Shown piece after piece: positions 17,276 to 25,295 of a stretch of 64,000 bases of DNA. The DNA lies in assembly GCF_025567415.1 (NCBI RefSeq), contig NZ_JAOQJV010000003.1:62001-126000 (forward strand), in the 5' to 3' direction. The stretch comes from Claveliimonas ammoniilytica (GTDB lineage Bacteria; Bacillota; Clostridia; Lachnospirales; Lachnospiraceae). Below the pieces are notes generated by a model. It was not told the DNA's origin, ran no database searches, and worked only from the letters and a program-made list of their open reading frames with translations. Numbering within the stretch: position 1 is the first letter of the stretch; every line of letters starts with the position of its first letter. Both the position numbers and the translations under genes were made by a program.

Positions 17276-18688
17276 TTACTGTAGTGTCAAAAGATCATTA
17301 TACTCAATTTCAACATAATCATTCGATATTTTAATCTTTTTGATATATTCACGTACAGTCTTCTGTCTTTCATTGAAAGACATGAACTCCCAGCTGTCAG
17401 CAACACTTTTGAATGCTTTAGCTCTTGCTGTCATATCTTTAGCTCTGGTGTTCTTTAATGTGTACTGTTCTATCTGTGTATTCAGATTTTCCAGTTCTTT
17501 ATTGATCTCACCAATTGTCTCCAGCAGGACACTATTATTGGTATCGGATGCATATAAATTATACAGGGATTTCAGCTTACCTTCAAGAACTGATTTTCTC
17601 TGGTTCATAGCTTCAAATCCTTTTTGATTTTGCTGTTCTGATTTTTCCTCGATTACCTCATACTCCTTTGATAATTTCAGCATATCACTAACAACAACAT
17701 CTTCAACTTCAGCTGCATCCAATTTTCCGTTCTGGCAATTTGGATTCTTAACCAAGTGCGGTTTACTATGGTCTAATGAGTAACAGTAAATCATCACTCT
17801 TCCACCGCTCCATTTTTGATAACGCATCTTTGCCCCACATAATCCACAATATATTAACCCAGTAAGTAAATACTGTGATTTATGAGAAGTTGCTCTCGTT
17901 CTTGTTTTTCGTAATTCCTGAACTTCATCAAACAGTTTTTTATCAACTATCGGCTCATGAAGACCATCAACGATTTCTTTATTATATTTGAGCTTTCCAA
18001 TGTATGTCACTCTGGACAACATATCGGACACTTGCTTGTCTCCTTTTAAATCGAACATCTTTGCCAGTGCATACGTGGAATAGCCTTCCTTATATAATTC
18101 AAAAATCTTTCTGACTGTTTCTGCATCTTTATTTGGCACAAGAACGTCATCACCGTTATTATAGTCATAACCAAATGGTGGTTTCGTCCCTCTCCATTTT
18201 CCGGTTTTGATTCTCTCTGTAATTCCCATCTGTGTACGTTCACGAATGTTTTCACGTTCATACTGAGCAAATACAGATAAGATACCTACCATTGCTTTTC
18301 CATATGGTGTTGTTGTATCAAAGTTCTCATTTAAAGAAATAAATCCAACATCATTTGCTTCAAACACATCTTCAAGAAGATAAATCGTATCTTTCTGGCT
18401 TCTGGACAAACGATCAAGTTTAACAACTACAACTGATTCCACTTTGCCCTCTTGAATTTCTTTAATAAGACGTTTCATCTCCGGTCGATTCAAATTGCTT
18501 CCTGAATAGCCACCGTCAATATACAAATCATAATTATCAATCTCCTGATAATTACAATACTTTTCAAGCTTCTCCGTCTGAGCACCTACTGAATATCCTT
18601 CTTCAAACTGAAAATTTGTAGAAACTCTGATATACAATCCTGTTTTTTTATTATTTGAGGTATTCTTTCCAATTCTTATGTTTCTCAC
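17276..18688 (-). CDS. Large serine recombinase (TnpX/integrase type)
   Basis: About 470 residues. Resolvase domain (TGLYIRVSTNFQFEEGYSVG with catalytic Ser; VVVVKLDRLSRSQKDT), recombinase domain (GTKPPFGYDYNNG...YIGKLKYNK), zinc-ribbon domain (GLIYCGLCGAKMRY...NCQNGKLDAAEVE) and a coiled-coil C-terminus. It catalyses site-specific integration and excision. GTG at 18688 is preferred because AGGAGG lies ten bases upstream. It sits at the edge of the interrupted sigF, so it is the likely agent of the insertion. Confidence 0.9.
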   Translation of the reverse strand: MRNIRIGKNTSNNKKTGLYIRVSTNFQFEEGYSVGAQTEKLEKYCNYQEIDNYDLYIDGGYSGSNLNRPEMKRLIKEIQEGKVESVVVVKLDRLSRSQKDTIYLLEDVFEANDVGFISLNENFDTTTPYGKAMVGILSVFAQYERENIRERTQMGITERIKTGKWRGTKPPFGYDYNNGDDVLVPNKDAETVRKIFELYKEGYSTYALAKMFDLKGDKQVSDMLSRVTYIGKLKYNKEIVDGLHEPIVDKKLFDEVQELRKTRTRATSHKSQYLLTGLIYCGLCGAKMRYQKWSGGRVMIYCYSLDHSKPHLVKNPNCQNGKLDAAEVEDVVVSDMLKLSKEYEVIEEKSEQQNQKGFEAMNQRKSVLEGKLKSLYNLYASDTNNSVLLETIGEINKELENLNTQIEQYTLKNTRAKDMTARAKAFKSVADSWEFMSFNERQKTVREYIKKIKISNDYVEIEYNDLLTLQ

Positions 18689-18765
18689 CTCGCTCTTTCC
18701 TCCTCTCACGTACACTATACCATCTTTTCAGAGAAATTTCAACTTATTTTATTTATTAAAGTAAG

Positions 18766-18945
18766 TTATATAAAATTTCTTCTTTCAGCTGCATCGACTT
18801 TAATATTATCAACTGCTCCCATCTCTTTATTCATCTGATATAAGATCTGACGAACTACCGGGGAATCCAATTTGAATCTTTCTAAATCTTTATCTTCGAT
18901 CACATTACCATTTGCATCATATCTTCTTACAATTTTTAATGCCAT
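18766..18945 (-). CDS. Small conserved-looking element protein
   Basis: 59 residues, MALKIVRRYDANGNVIEDKD through AAERRNFI, with a strong AGGGAGG site. It lies directly upstream of the recombinase, as small accessory genes often do. No function recognised; it could be a recombination directionality factor only by position. Confidence 0.55.
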   Translation of the reverse strand: MALKIVRRYDANGNVIEDKDLERFKLDSPVVRQILYQMNKEMGAVDNIKVDAAERRNFI

Positions 18946-19081
18946 CGCAATCCCTCCCTTTATAAATCATATTCAATCGTCTCTAAAAAATCACCAGAAC
19001 CTCTCGTCCTGTATTGTCATTCTTTTGTGTTGTCTACATTTTATGACGTCGTTTTCTGTTGAATTGTCGAAAGCAGGAATA

Positions 19082-19447
19082 TCATTTCTCGCTTTCGTTC
19101 ATTCCCATTTGAATCCGTACCGCTTTCAGCACCCGATCCAGGCTCCACTTATTTACTCTTCCGCATTTCTCAATAATGCATTTTGTAGAAATGCTCATAA
19201 CCTGTTCAGCCAATGCCAGGCTTCCTTTTCGAATCCCTGTCATATCGTATTTACTGATAAATACATGTGTTGGTAAATATCGCTTCTTATATATTCTTGA
19301 TGTCAGCGGAACTACTGTAATGACTGAACTGTATGTATTGGCTTTATTATTGCTCACTACGATCACCGGTCTTACACCACCCTGAACAGATGTTGTAGGA
19401 AACATACCGAGATCTGCCCATAAAATATCTCCTCTGCGGATTGTCAT
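19082..19447 (-). CDS. MazF/PemK-family endoribonuclease toxin
   Basis: About 121 residues: IRRGDILWADLG, RPVIVVSNNKAN and VVPLTSRI are the MazF-fold signature; the family cleaves mRNA at short motifs. No clear MazE-type antitoxin gene precedes it; the 180-base stretch upstream is non-coding as far as seen. Mobile elements of this type often keep a solitary MazF-like gene. Start at 19447 (MTIRRGD) follows GGAGAGAGGA. Confidence 0.85.
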   Translation of the reverse strand: MTIRRGDILWADLGMFPTTSVQGGVRPVIVVSNNKANTYSSVITVVPLTSRIYKKRYLPTHVFISKYDMTGIRKGSLALAEQVMSISTKCIIEKCGRVNKWSLDRVLKAVRIQMGMNESEK

Positions 19448-19517
19448 TTGTCCTCTCTCCAATCTATTATTTTTATTTGTAAAGCATCCATAGCGCTATA
19501 TTGGCTCCACAGGAATA

Positions 19518-19552
19518 CGGCAGAGTTTCTTTCCCATAAGGAAAGCTCTGCC
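19518..19552. repeat. Strong inverted repeat
   Basis: CGGCAGAG...CTCTGCCG with inner CTTTCC/GGAAAG arms around CATAA. No T-run on either side, so it is not a classic terminator; it may be a structured RNA leader for mazF. Confidence 0.5.
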
Positions 19553-19600
19553 GCATAACCTCTATAGCCAATTTGATTATTAAACAGTGCTCGCTCGATT

Positions 19601-19783
19601 CTATTTATCCTCGATACCCCGAATCGTTACTCCTGCATATGCAGGAAGGGAATAATAACCTGCCCGAATGCATACTCCGGACCACAACCCAAAAACTCTC
19701 GTTTCCAGGCTCCAGCAGTTCATAGGTTTACCAGTTACAGACTTCTCAGGATCTGCAAGTGTATCGCATCTCATACATATCAT
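19601..19783 (-). CDS. Possible small cysteine-containing protein
   Basis: 60 residues, MICMRCDTLADPEKSVTGKP through YAGVTIRGIEDK. The codon pattern looks acceptable but the ribosome site is weak and no family is recognised. The rest of 19463-20027 holds no other gene that can be supported. Confidence 0.3.
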   Translation of the reverse strand: MICMRCDTLADPEKSVTGKPMNCWSLETRVFGLWSGVCIRAGYYSLPAYAGVTIRGIEDK

Positions 19784-20027
19784 CGCATCACCAGCCTGCC
19801 AGCTGGCTTCGGTCAGTGCTTTTTCGCAGCATTACAGACTGAACTAAAAATCTTGGTTTTGTCTTATAATCCTATAGCGGCATCTTCCTCGTGCTCTCTG
19901 CATGAAATGTCACGTCAGTTATTATTGGATATTCAGTTATCATGGTTCATTTTAGGAAGTCCTTTAACTTCCTCTAATTACTAAAGTCAAATGACTTTGG
20001 CAGATGCAAAAGATTTTGAAAAATTTT

Positions 20028-20501
20028 TTAAAAAAATTTATTCATATACATTTCACGCATCTTATTAAGAGTGGATTTCAGCTTGTATGACAGCATCTGT
20101 CTGGAAATCCCCATAATCTCCGCCATCTGTGTCTGTGTCTTGTTTTCAAAGAAAATGCCATAAATAATCATGCGTTCCTCTGAGTTCAGCTGATTGATCA
20201 CTTTGTGAATATCCTGCTGTTCCATTTTTGTCAGTACACAGTGCTCCACATCGCAGTTCAGATCTGGAAAATCCTCAATCATGAAGCCTTCTCCATCAAT
20301 GGACTGACCACTGTAAGGTACTTCTCTCAGCATCTTATCCACAACCTCACCCAGTTCGTTCTTAATCTCAACTTTTTTTGCCTTGCTGCTTCTATAAAAA
20401 TTATTCATCGCATACGCAACTTCTTTTGTAATCTCGATCATTTCTCCATCAATATTTGCGTAATACTTTCCTTCATAAAAATATGGGTGTTCAATATACA
20501 T
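20028..20501 (-). CDS. Sigma-70 region 4-like regulator of a mobile element
   Basis: About 157 residues starting MYIEHPYFYEGKYYANIDGE behind AGGAGG. The C-terminus is a sigma region 4 helix-turn-helix (LNSEERMIIYGIFFENKTQTQMAEIMGISRQMLSYKLKSTL). There is no region 2, so it is a sigma-like activator as often seen in clostridial conjugative elements. Its target promoters are unknown. Confidence 0.75.
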   Translation of the reverse strand: MYIEHPYFYEGKYYANIDGEMIEITKEVAYAMNNFYRSSKAKKVEIKNELGEVVDKMLREVPYSGQSIDGEGFMIEDFPDLNCDVEHCVLTKMEQQDIHKVINQLNSEERMIIYGIFFENKTQTQMAEIMGISRQMLSYKLKSTLNKMREMYMNKFF

Positions 20502-20640
20502 ATCCGTTCCTCCTGAATTTGAAATCTTGTTGCTCGTTTCAAATCCAGAAGGCGGACCTCTGTTTAGAATCATGCCTGCTCCGCCTTTATCCTGCCGGGA
20601 TACGCCCGCAGTTATTGGCTGAGAAATTCAGGCACGAAAA

Positions 20641-20677
20641 AAAGCCCCAGTAGTTTTTTCTTAACTACTGAGGCTTT
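20641..20677 (-). terminator. Rho-independent terminator
   Basis: AAAGCCCCAGTAGTT pairs with AACTACTGAGGCTTT; on the minus strand seven T residues follow. It would end the transcript of the genes at 21.3-20.8 kb. Confidence 0.75.
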
Positions 20678-20827
20678 CGTCTCTTTCTTGTATTCAGTTA
20701 TCTATGCCTTCTTTCATCAGCATAATCATTGTATCAGGATAAAGTTCACAAAGTATCCGCAATATGTTCCCATAAGTTCATATCATTATTGGAATCGTAC
20801 ATATTTCAGTATAAAAAGTTCACCGTG

Positions 20828-21259
20828 TTATTCTTCTACTTCTTTTCCATCTATATATAGTTGAAATTTATCAGGATTATTGACTACATCATAGTCCTTT
20901 CCATATTCTACAGGTCTGTATTCGGCTGTCATTACCGATTCCCCATCTTCAATATCCTCTTTCCATAAATAGATGTTCATATCAAGACTCGTCGCATATC
21001 CCCTGTCTGTGGAGAATTTTGTCGAATAAAAAGAATCATCCTTGTACATCTGCAAAAGCTCTCTTACAAACGCTTCTCTATCCTCAATATTTTTCCGGTT
21101 AGCAACCACGGTTAAATTTTCATCCCGATTTACGGAAAATGTTCCAACTACATCCGGTTCGCCTTCCTCATGACCAGATTCAGATTTCCCATAAATACTT
21201 CCTGCAGCAATTATCAAGATCACTGCTCCTGAAATCAATGCAATTATCTTTTTCTTCAT
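20828..21259 (-). CDS. Membrane-anchored or secreted protein of unknown function
   Basis: 143 residues. The N-terminus MKKKIIALISGAVILIIAAG is a signal anchor without a lipobox cysteine. The rest is acidic and soluble (DNIEDREAF-like stretch, EYGKDYDVVNNPDKFQLYIDGKEV). Unrecognised. It starts four bases after the Spo0A_C-like gene, so the two are co-transcribed. Confidence 0.6.
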   Translation of the reverse strand: MKKKIIALISGAVILIIAAGSIYGKSESGHEEGEPDVVGTFSVNRDENLTVVANRKNIEDREAFVRELLQMYKDDSFYSTKFSTDRGYATSLDMNIYLWKEDIEDGESVMTAEYRPVEYGKDYDVVNNPDKFQLYIDGKEVEE

Positions 21260-21263
21260 ATTT

Positions 21264-21476
21264 TTATTTTCCTTTTAGTTTTTTTACTGCGTAATTGATT
21301 ACTTCTTCCGGTGTAGGTCTTTCTCCTTTAAGTGTCATTTTCTTCCATTCTTCCTGCACAGCCGGATCAGGATTATCAAATCCTGCATCTATGGCTATCT
21401 GCATTTCTCTGCGTACTTCTTCTGGTGTTGTGTTGTACTTTTCTGCAATCTTCTCATAAATAGTTTTTTCTCTCAT
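21264..21476 (-). CDS. Spo0A C-terminal-like small protein
   Basis: 70 residues: IYEKIAEKYNTTPEEVRREMQIAIDAGF resembles the Spo0A_C DNA-binding domain but is much shorter, so it lacks a receiver. Small proteins of this kind recur in mobile elements of Clostridia and are usually annotated as sporulation initiation factor-like. Role unknown. An exact TTCTATAGAA palindrome lies before it. Confidence 0.65.
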   Translation of the reverse strand: MREKTIYEKIAEKYNTTPEEVRREMQIAIDAGFDNPDPAVQEEWKKMTLKGERPTPEEVINYAVKKLKGK

Positions 21477-21512
21477 TCATTTTCCTCCGATATATAACTG
21501 GATTTACAACTT

Positions 21513-21524
21513 GTTCTATAGAAC
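21513..21524. promoter_or_regulatory. GTTCTATAGAAC palindrome (site 1)
   Basis: A perfect 12-base palindrome about 37 bases before the Spo0A_C-like gene. Its ten-base core recurs at 22035-22044 in the divergent xre promoter. Confidence 0.5.
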
Positions 21525-21626
21525 CAATTTAGCATATTTCTATTATCATGAAAAGACACTTTACAACTTAAATCTGAATAAATGGTCAAAAAAAGAAGAG
21601 CTACTTGCTCTTCCCAGTTTGTCATA

Positions 21627-21944
21627 TCACTCTTCCAATAATGTGTGAATTACTTTGATGATTTTTTTCTGTTCTTTGATTGGAAGTTTTTCAATTTTTT
21701 CTGTCAGTTCATTTGTAACACCTGTAACTGAATGTGCCACAACATCAATTAAAAGAGTATCTGCAGAAACATCTAACGCATTTGCAATTGCAACAAAGGT
21801 ATCCAATTTTGTAACTTTCAAGCCTCTCTCTATTACACTCACATGCGTCGGGCTTAAATTTACTAATGCAGCCAGTTCCTCTTGTGTGAGATTTTTTGCT
21901 TCTCGTGCCGATTTGATTCGCTGTCCTACTGCTTTCAAATCCAT
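21627..21944 (-). CDS. XRE-family repressor
   Basis: 105 residues, MDLKAVGQRIKSAREAKNLT start behind GGAGGAGG; helix-turn-helix TQEELAALVNLSPTHVSVIERG. The C-terminal tail (EKIEKLPIKEQKKIIKVIHTLLEE) is a likely oligomerisation helix. It faces a divergent small gene and probably controls both, with operators at 21961-21976 or 22035-22044. Confidence 0.82.
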   Translation of the reverse strand: MDLKAVGQRIKSAREAKNLTQEELAALVNLSPTHVSVIERGLKVTKLDTFVAIANALDVSADTLLIDVVAHSVTGVTNELTEKIEKLPIKEQKKIIKVIHTLLEE

Positions 21945-21960
21945 CGTAACACCTCCTCCG

Positions 21961-21976
21961 GAACGAATAATCGTTC
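21961..21976. promoter_or_regulatory. GAACGA-ATAA-TCGTTC palindrome before the XRE gene
   Basis: Perfect six-base arms 17 bases before the xre start; likely autoregulatory operator. Confidence 0.5.
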
Positions 21977-22034
21977 TGGATTTAGTATACTTGTGGATGT
22001 CTTCAATATACAGAATCGCAAAACCAAGTTCTAA

Positions 22035-22044
22035 TTCTATAGAA
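22035..22044. promoter_or_regulatory. TTCTATAGAA palindrome (site 2)
   Basis: Lies in the divergent promoter between the XRE gene and the small plus-strand membrane protein, and matches site 1 exactly over ten bases. Confidence 0.45.
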
Positions 22045-22123
22045 CTATATTTCAAGATTTTCTTTGCATTTTCGTAAAAAAGCGTTATGATTGAATCAGT
22101 TAAATCAAAGGAGGTATCAAATC

Positions 22124-22330
22124 ATGAAATCACATAAATACTGGTCCTTAGGCGCACTTTTCTGTATGTTGGGATGCATTTATTCTGGAATCAAAAAATC
22201 TATGACTGCACATAAATACTTTGCCTATTCTTCATTGCTTTGTATTGGCATGTCCATTTATTCCGGTCACAAACTGGTTTCTCCAAAGAAGAAAAAAATC
22301 ACTGAATCAAATAATAGTGAGAATAGTTAA
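22124..22330 (+). CDS. Small two-helix membrane protein (DUF6219-like)
   Basis: 68 residues: MKSHKYWSLGALFCMLGCIY then a second helix YFAYSSLLCIGMSIYSGHKL and a basic tail. The start follows AAAGGAGG. It resembles a family of short uncharacterised proteins of Lachnospiraceae mobile elements; the family name is from memory. Divergent from the XRE gene. Confidence 0.65.
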   Translation: MKSHKYWSLGALFCMLGCIYSGIKKSMTAHKYFAYSSLLCIGMSIYSGHKLVSPKKKKITESNNSENS

Positions 22331-22360
22331 ATGAAAATTTGACCTTTATTCATCAAAGAC

Positions 22361-22400
22361 AAAGTTGCTGGAGAATATTTTTTCTCTCCAGCAACTTTCT
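22361..22400. terminator. Bidirectional terminator
   Basis: AAAGTTGCTGGAGA and TCTCCAGCAACTTT are perfect 14-base arms between converging genes. Confidence 0.85.
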
Positions 22401-22406
22401 TTATCT

Positions 22407-22787
22407 TTAAGCCATTGAAATACAATACTGTCCAATCAGCTTCGTCCAACTATTATATTTATTCTTTTCACACACCTTTCGGCAAATTTCATTTTCCATC
22501 AATACACAGAACATCTTATCATAATCAAATGCCCAAACAGCACCATTCACATGGTTTTCCACTGCTTTCTGATCTATGCTCTTTAAGCGTGTGACCATTT
22601 TTTCAATTTCTCCATTTCCCAAGTTACCGATATTTTTGCAGATAAACCGAAAGAAATTCAACGTTGCATATTCGTCATGCCAATGGAACTCTTCTGGATT
22701 GTTTTTAATTTTACTGGCTCGTTGCTGTTCTTTGATTATCTGATCAGCTACACCTTTCATCGAATCTTCGTATCTCATATTATTCAC
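22407..22787 (-). CDS. Hypothetical element protein
   Basis: 126 residues, mostly helical, with HWHDEYATLNFFRFICKNIG near residue 35. Start is GTG at 22787 or ATG three codons later; the start is fused to the stop of the upstream gene, indicating one operon with it. Unrecognised. Confidence 0.55.
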   Translation of the reverse strand: MNNMRYEDSMKGVADQIIKEQQRASKIKNNPEEFHWHDEYATLNFFRFICKNIGNLGNGEIEKMVTRLKSIDQKAVENHVNGAVWAFDYDKMFCVLMENEICRKVCEKNKYNSWTKLIGQYCISMA

Positions 22788-23369
22788 CTACTCTTCCTCT
22801 ACGCCCAGTGACGGTTTAAATCTTTTATCCTTTGCCTGCGGTACCACGATCTCATAAAAATAAAATCCTAAATACCCAAGTGCCTGCTTCTTCATTTTAT
22901 AAAATGAAGTCCTGCCTATTCCTAACTCCTGTTGTACTTCCACATCTGTCTTATTATAATGACTGCAAAAACAGGAATGAAGGATCTCACTGAGCATCAC
23001 ACCATTCGGTGCATAGAACTTAACCAGTGTCATTCCACGATAGATCATATCTGACAAGCCATAAATGATCATCAGGTTATTCATTTCCCGGTGCATCTTT
23101 GGCACATTCAGCTGATTGTTATAAATGCTCAGATAACTCAACGCATATGCCATATCTTCATTGATTTTCTCCTGGCACTCCATATCCAGTTCTTCTAACA
23201 CAATCTGATTTTCCAAAATCAATTTCTGATAGCTTGTCATCAATTCTTTAATATCAGTATAATGTCTTTCAATCGTTACTTCCAAATAATCCTGTGCATG
23301 GCTTGCCATCTGGAAGGTAATCTCTTTCATTGATTTAATTGCATAATCTCTGTCTGTCATCAGTTTCAA
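22788..23369 (-). CDS. ArpU/sigma-like helix-turn-helix protein
   Basis: 193 residues. A helical N-terminus is followed by a C-terminal helix-turn-helix (DVEVQQELGIGRTSFYKMKKQALGYLG) of the type found in phage late regulators and sigma-like proteins of mobile elements. TTG (23369) and ATG (23360) are both possible starts behind AAGGAG. The role is probably transcription activation within the element. Confidence 0.55.
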   Translation of the reverse strand: MKLMTDRDYAIKSMKEITFQMASHAQDYLEVTIERHYTDIKELMTSYQKLILENQIVLEELDMECQEKINEDMAYALSYLSIYNNQLNVPKMHREMNNLMIIYGLSDMIYRGMTLVKFYAPNGVMLSEILHSCFCSHYNKTDVEVQQELGIGRTSFYKMKKQALGYLGFYFYEIVVPQAKDKRFKPSLGVEEE

Positions 23370-23610
23370 AATCTCCTTATCATCATCACACTAACTGGCG
23401 GTCTTTCAGACCAGTTCGCTTTCCCCATGATTTTGATGGGAAGCAATTACTTACTACAACTTGCAGAAGCGGATATCCAAAAGGCATTGTGGGAGCTGCC
23501 TTTGCTGACCGGAATCCATCTTCTTATGTAAAACCTGCAGGAATAAAAAGGGAAAGTGACTATCCCTGCCGGTTAATAATCCAAATAATATCGTCTATAC
23601 CAAGCTCTCC
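23370..23610. other. Non-coding spacer
   Basis: About 240 bases between two minus-strand genes. An imperfect inverted repeat is present around 23538-23572; no ORF with a ribosome site was found. Confidence 0.4.
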
Positions 23611-23850
23611 TTATGCTGTTTTTCTCTCCATAAACCATTTATCCACTTCGTAAAACAAGTGGCTTTCCTGCCCTTGTATCATACAGGTGTACATCATTCC
23701 TACACCGCCTGCCTTTCTGCTGGCGCATCGCTCGATTTTCAAAATTCTGTCAATGCTATACTTTCTTCCATCCTCCCATGTAAAAAATATGGGAACCAGC
23801 TGTCCGTTTTTCCGAAACTCTGCTACTACATCTACATATACTTTGTTCAT
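23611..23850 (-). CDS. Small protein of the UvrX operon
   Basis: 79 residues: MNKVYVDVVAEFRKNGQLVP, then WEDGRKYSIDRILKIERCAS and YEVDKWFMER, a compact beta-rich protein commonly found beside Y-family polymerases in clostridial plasmids and elements. Function unknown. It follows the LexA-like gene by 12 bases. Confidence 0.65.
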   Translation of the reverse strand: MNKVYVDVVAEFRKNGQLVPIFFTWEDGRKYSIDRILKIERCASRKAGGVGMMYTCMIQGQESHLFYEVDKWFMERKTA

Positions 23851-23862
23851 GCCGACACCTCA

Positions 23863-24075
23863 CTATAAAATCTCAATTGCTCTTGGCGATGCCGGGATTC
23901 TGCGGATATATCCATTTAACTCCAACTGCTTGATTCTGGAAAATGCTGATGATGTTGATTTCACCCCGATCAATTTTCCAAATTCCCGTATTGTCGGTGG
24001 ATATCCATGTTCATTGGTATATCGTAAAATACACTGATAACTTTCTTCCTGTTTTCTGGTTAATGCTTTTTTCAA
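23863..24075 (-). CDS. LexA N-terminal-like DNA-binding protein
   Basis: 70 residues matching only the LexA winged helix (LTRKQEESYQCILRYTNEHG; PPTIREFGKLIGVKSTSSAF), with no self-cleavage domain. The start is TTG behind GGAGGGA. It could compete at SOS boxes, or control the polymerase upstream in the same operon; either is inference. Confidence 0.75.
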   Translation of the reverse strand: MKKALTRKQEESYQCILRYTNEHGYPPTIREFGKLIGVKSTSSAFSRIKQLELNGYIRRIPASPRAIEIL

Positions 24076-24089
24076 ATCTATCCCTCCAA

Positions 24090-25295
24090 TTACCCATGGA
24101 AATAACTATGTGGATGGATCGTGTGCGTACCAGCGTCTAAGTGGGATAAGACTTTATCCTGATACATTGCCGCTCGCTGTATACTGAAATAACCAAACCT
24201 TCGTCTGATCTCATCTACAGTACGATCCAGCTTCTCTAACTTTTCCTTTTTCTCCTGATTTCCAAATAAATCCAACTGCACGGGAATATCATCTAACACA
24301 AGATCCGCAGCTCGGATTCCCAGGCTTCTAATGGGATGTTCCCATTTGTAATTATCTTTAAATAGCTGAAATGCTGCAGTTACAATCTCGTTTGTAATAT
24401 TCGTTGGCTGTCGTAAATGTATCTGTCTGGAAAAACTATACAATCGATTATCTCGAACTGTAATTTCTACTGTTTTGCATTTAAATCCATGTTTCCGCAA
24501 TCGTGCAGCTACACTTTCTGCCAATGCTATTTGAATGATCCAGACATCCAGATCATTTTCCAGATCTCTCGGTGTTGTAGTGCTATTACCTATCGACTTT
24601 ACTGGTGCTTCATATCCTTCCTTGCAAACCGGATCTTCATCCCAGCCATTTGCGAAAGCCCATAATACATTTCCTATTTTTCCAAAATGACTCTCTAACA
24701 ACTTTTCGTCTGATTCCGCAAGTTGCCCGATTGTCCGGATTCCAAGTTTTTGCAATTTCTTATTTGTCTGTCTTCCGACATAAAGCAAATCTGACGCTGG
24801 AAGCTGCCATATCCTGTCTTTATAATTTTCTCGATTAAACTCTGTGATTGCATCCGGCTTTTTATAATCTGAACCAAGTTTCGCATAAATCTTATTCCAG
24901 GAAATTCCAATACTTACCGTTACACCCAGTTCGTATTTAATCCGATGGCTGATTTCTCTTGCAATCGTCATTCCGCTTCCTTTCAGATTTCTGCTGTCCG
25001 ATACATCCAGCCAGGCTTCATCAATTCCATATGGCTCAATCTTGTCCGTATACTCCGAATAGATTTCTCTTGCCATCTTTGAAAATCTCAAATACAAATC
25101 CATCCGTGGTGGTACAAATATGATTTCCGGACAAATCTGTTTTGCCTGCCATAATGCCATTCCGGTCTTTACACCTTTTTGCTTTGCAATATAATTTGCT
25201 GTCAGCACAATCCCATGTCTGGCTTCCGGATCGCCACCGACTGCCAGCGGCATTCCGGCAAATTCCGGATGATGCAGCATTTCTACACTGGCATA
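24090..25295 (-). CDS. uvrX: UvrX/DinB-type Y-family DNA polymerase, exon 2
   Basis: 401 codons from YASVEMLHHPEFAGMPLAVG through the palm (EPYGIDEAWLDVSDS, the second carboxylate cluster), thumb and little-finger domains. The 14 N-terminal residues lie 2.2 kb upstream (27475-27516) because a group II intron splits the gene. Joined, the protein reads SDMNCFYASVEM, the standard first metal-binding motif, for a total of about 415 residues. It would carry out error-prone lesion bypass. Without splicing it lacks the first catalytic aspartate, so activity depends on the intron. Confidence 0.9.
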   Translation of the reverse strand, partial: YASVEMLHHPEFAGMPLAVGGDPEARHGIVLTANYIAKQKGVKTGMALWQAKQICPEIIFVPPRMDLYLRFSKMAREIYSEYTDKIEPYGIDEAWLDVSDSRNLKGSGMTIAREISHRIKYELGVTVSIGISWNKIYAKLGSDYKKPDAITEFNRENYKDRIWQLPASDLLYVGRQTNKKLQKLGIRTIGQLAESDEKLLESHFGKIGNVLWAFANGWDEDPVCKEGYEAPVKSIGNSTTTPRDLENDLDVWIIQIALAESVAARLRKHGFKCKTVEITVRDNRLYSFSRQIHLRQPTNITNEIVTAAFQLFKDNYKWEHPIRSLGIRAADLVLDDIPVQLDLFGNQEKKEKLEKLDRTVDEIRRRFGYFSIQRAAMYQDKVLSHLDAGTHTIHPHSYFHG

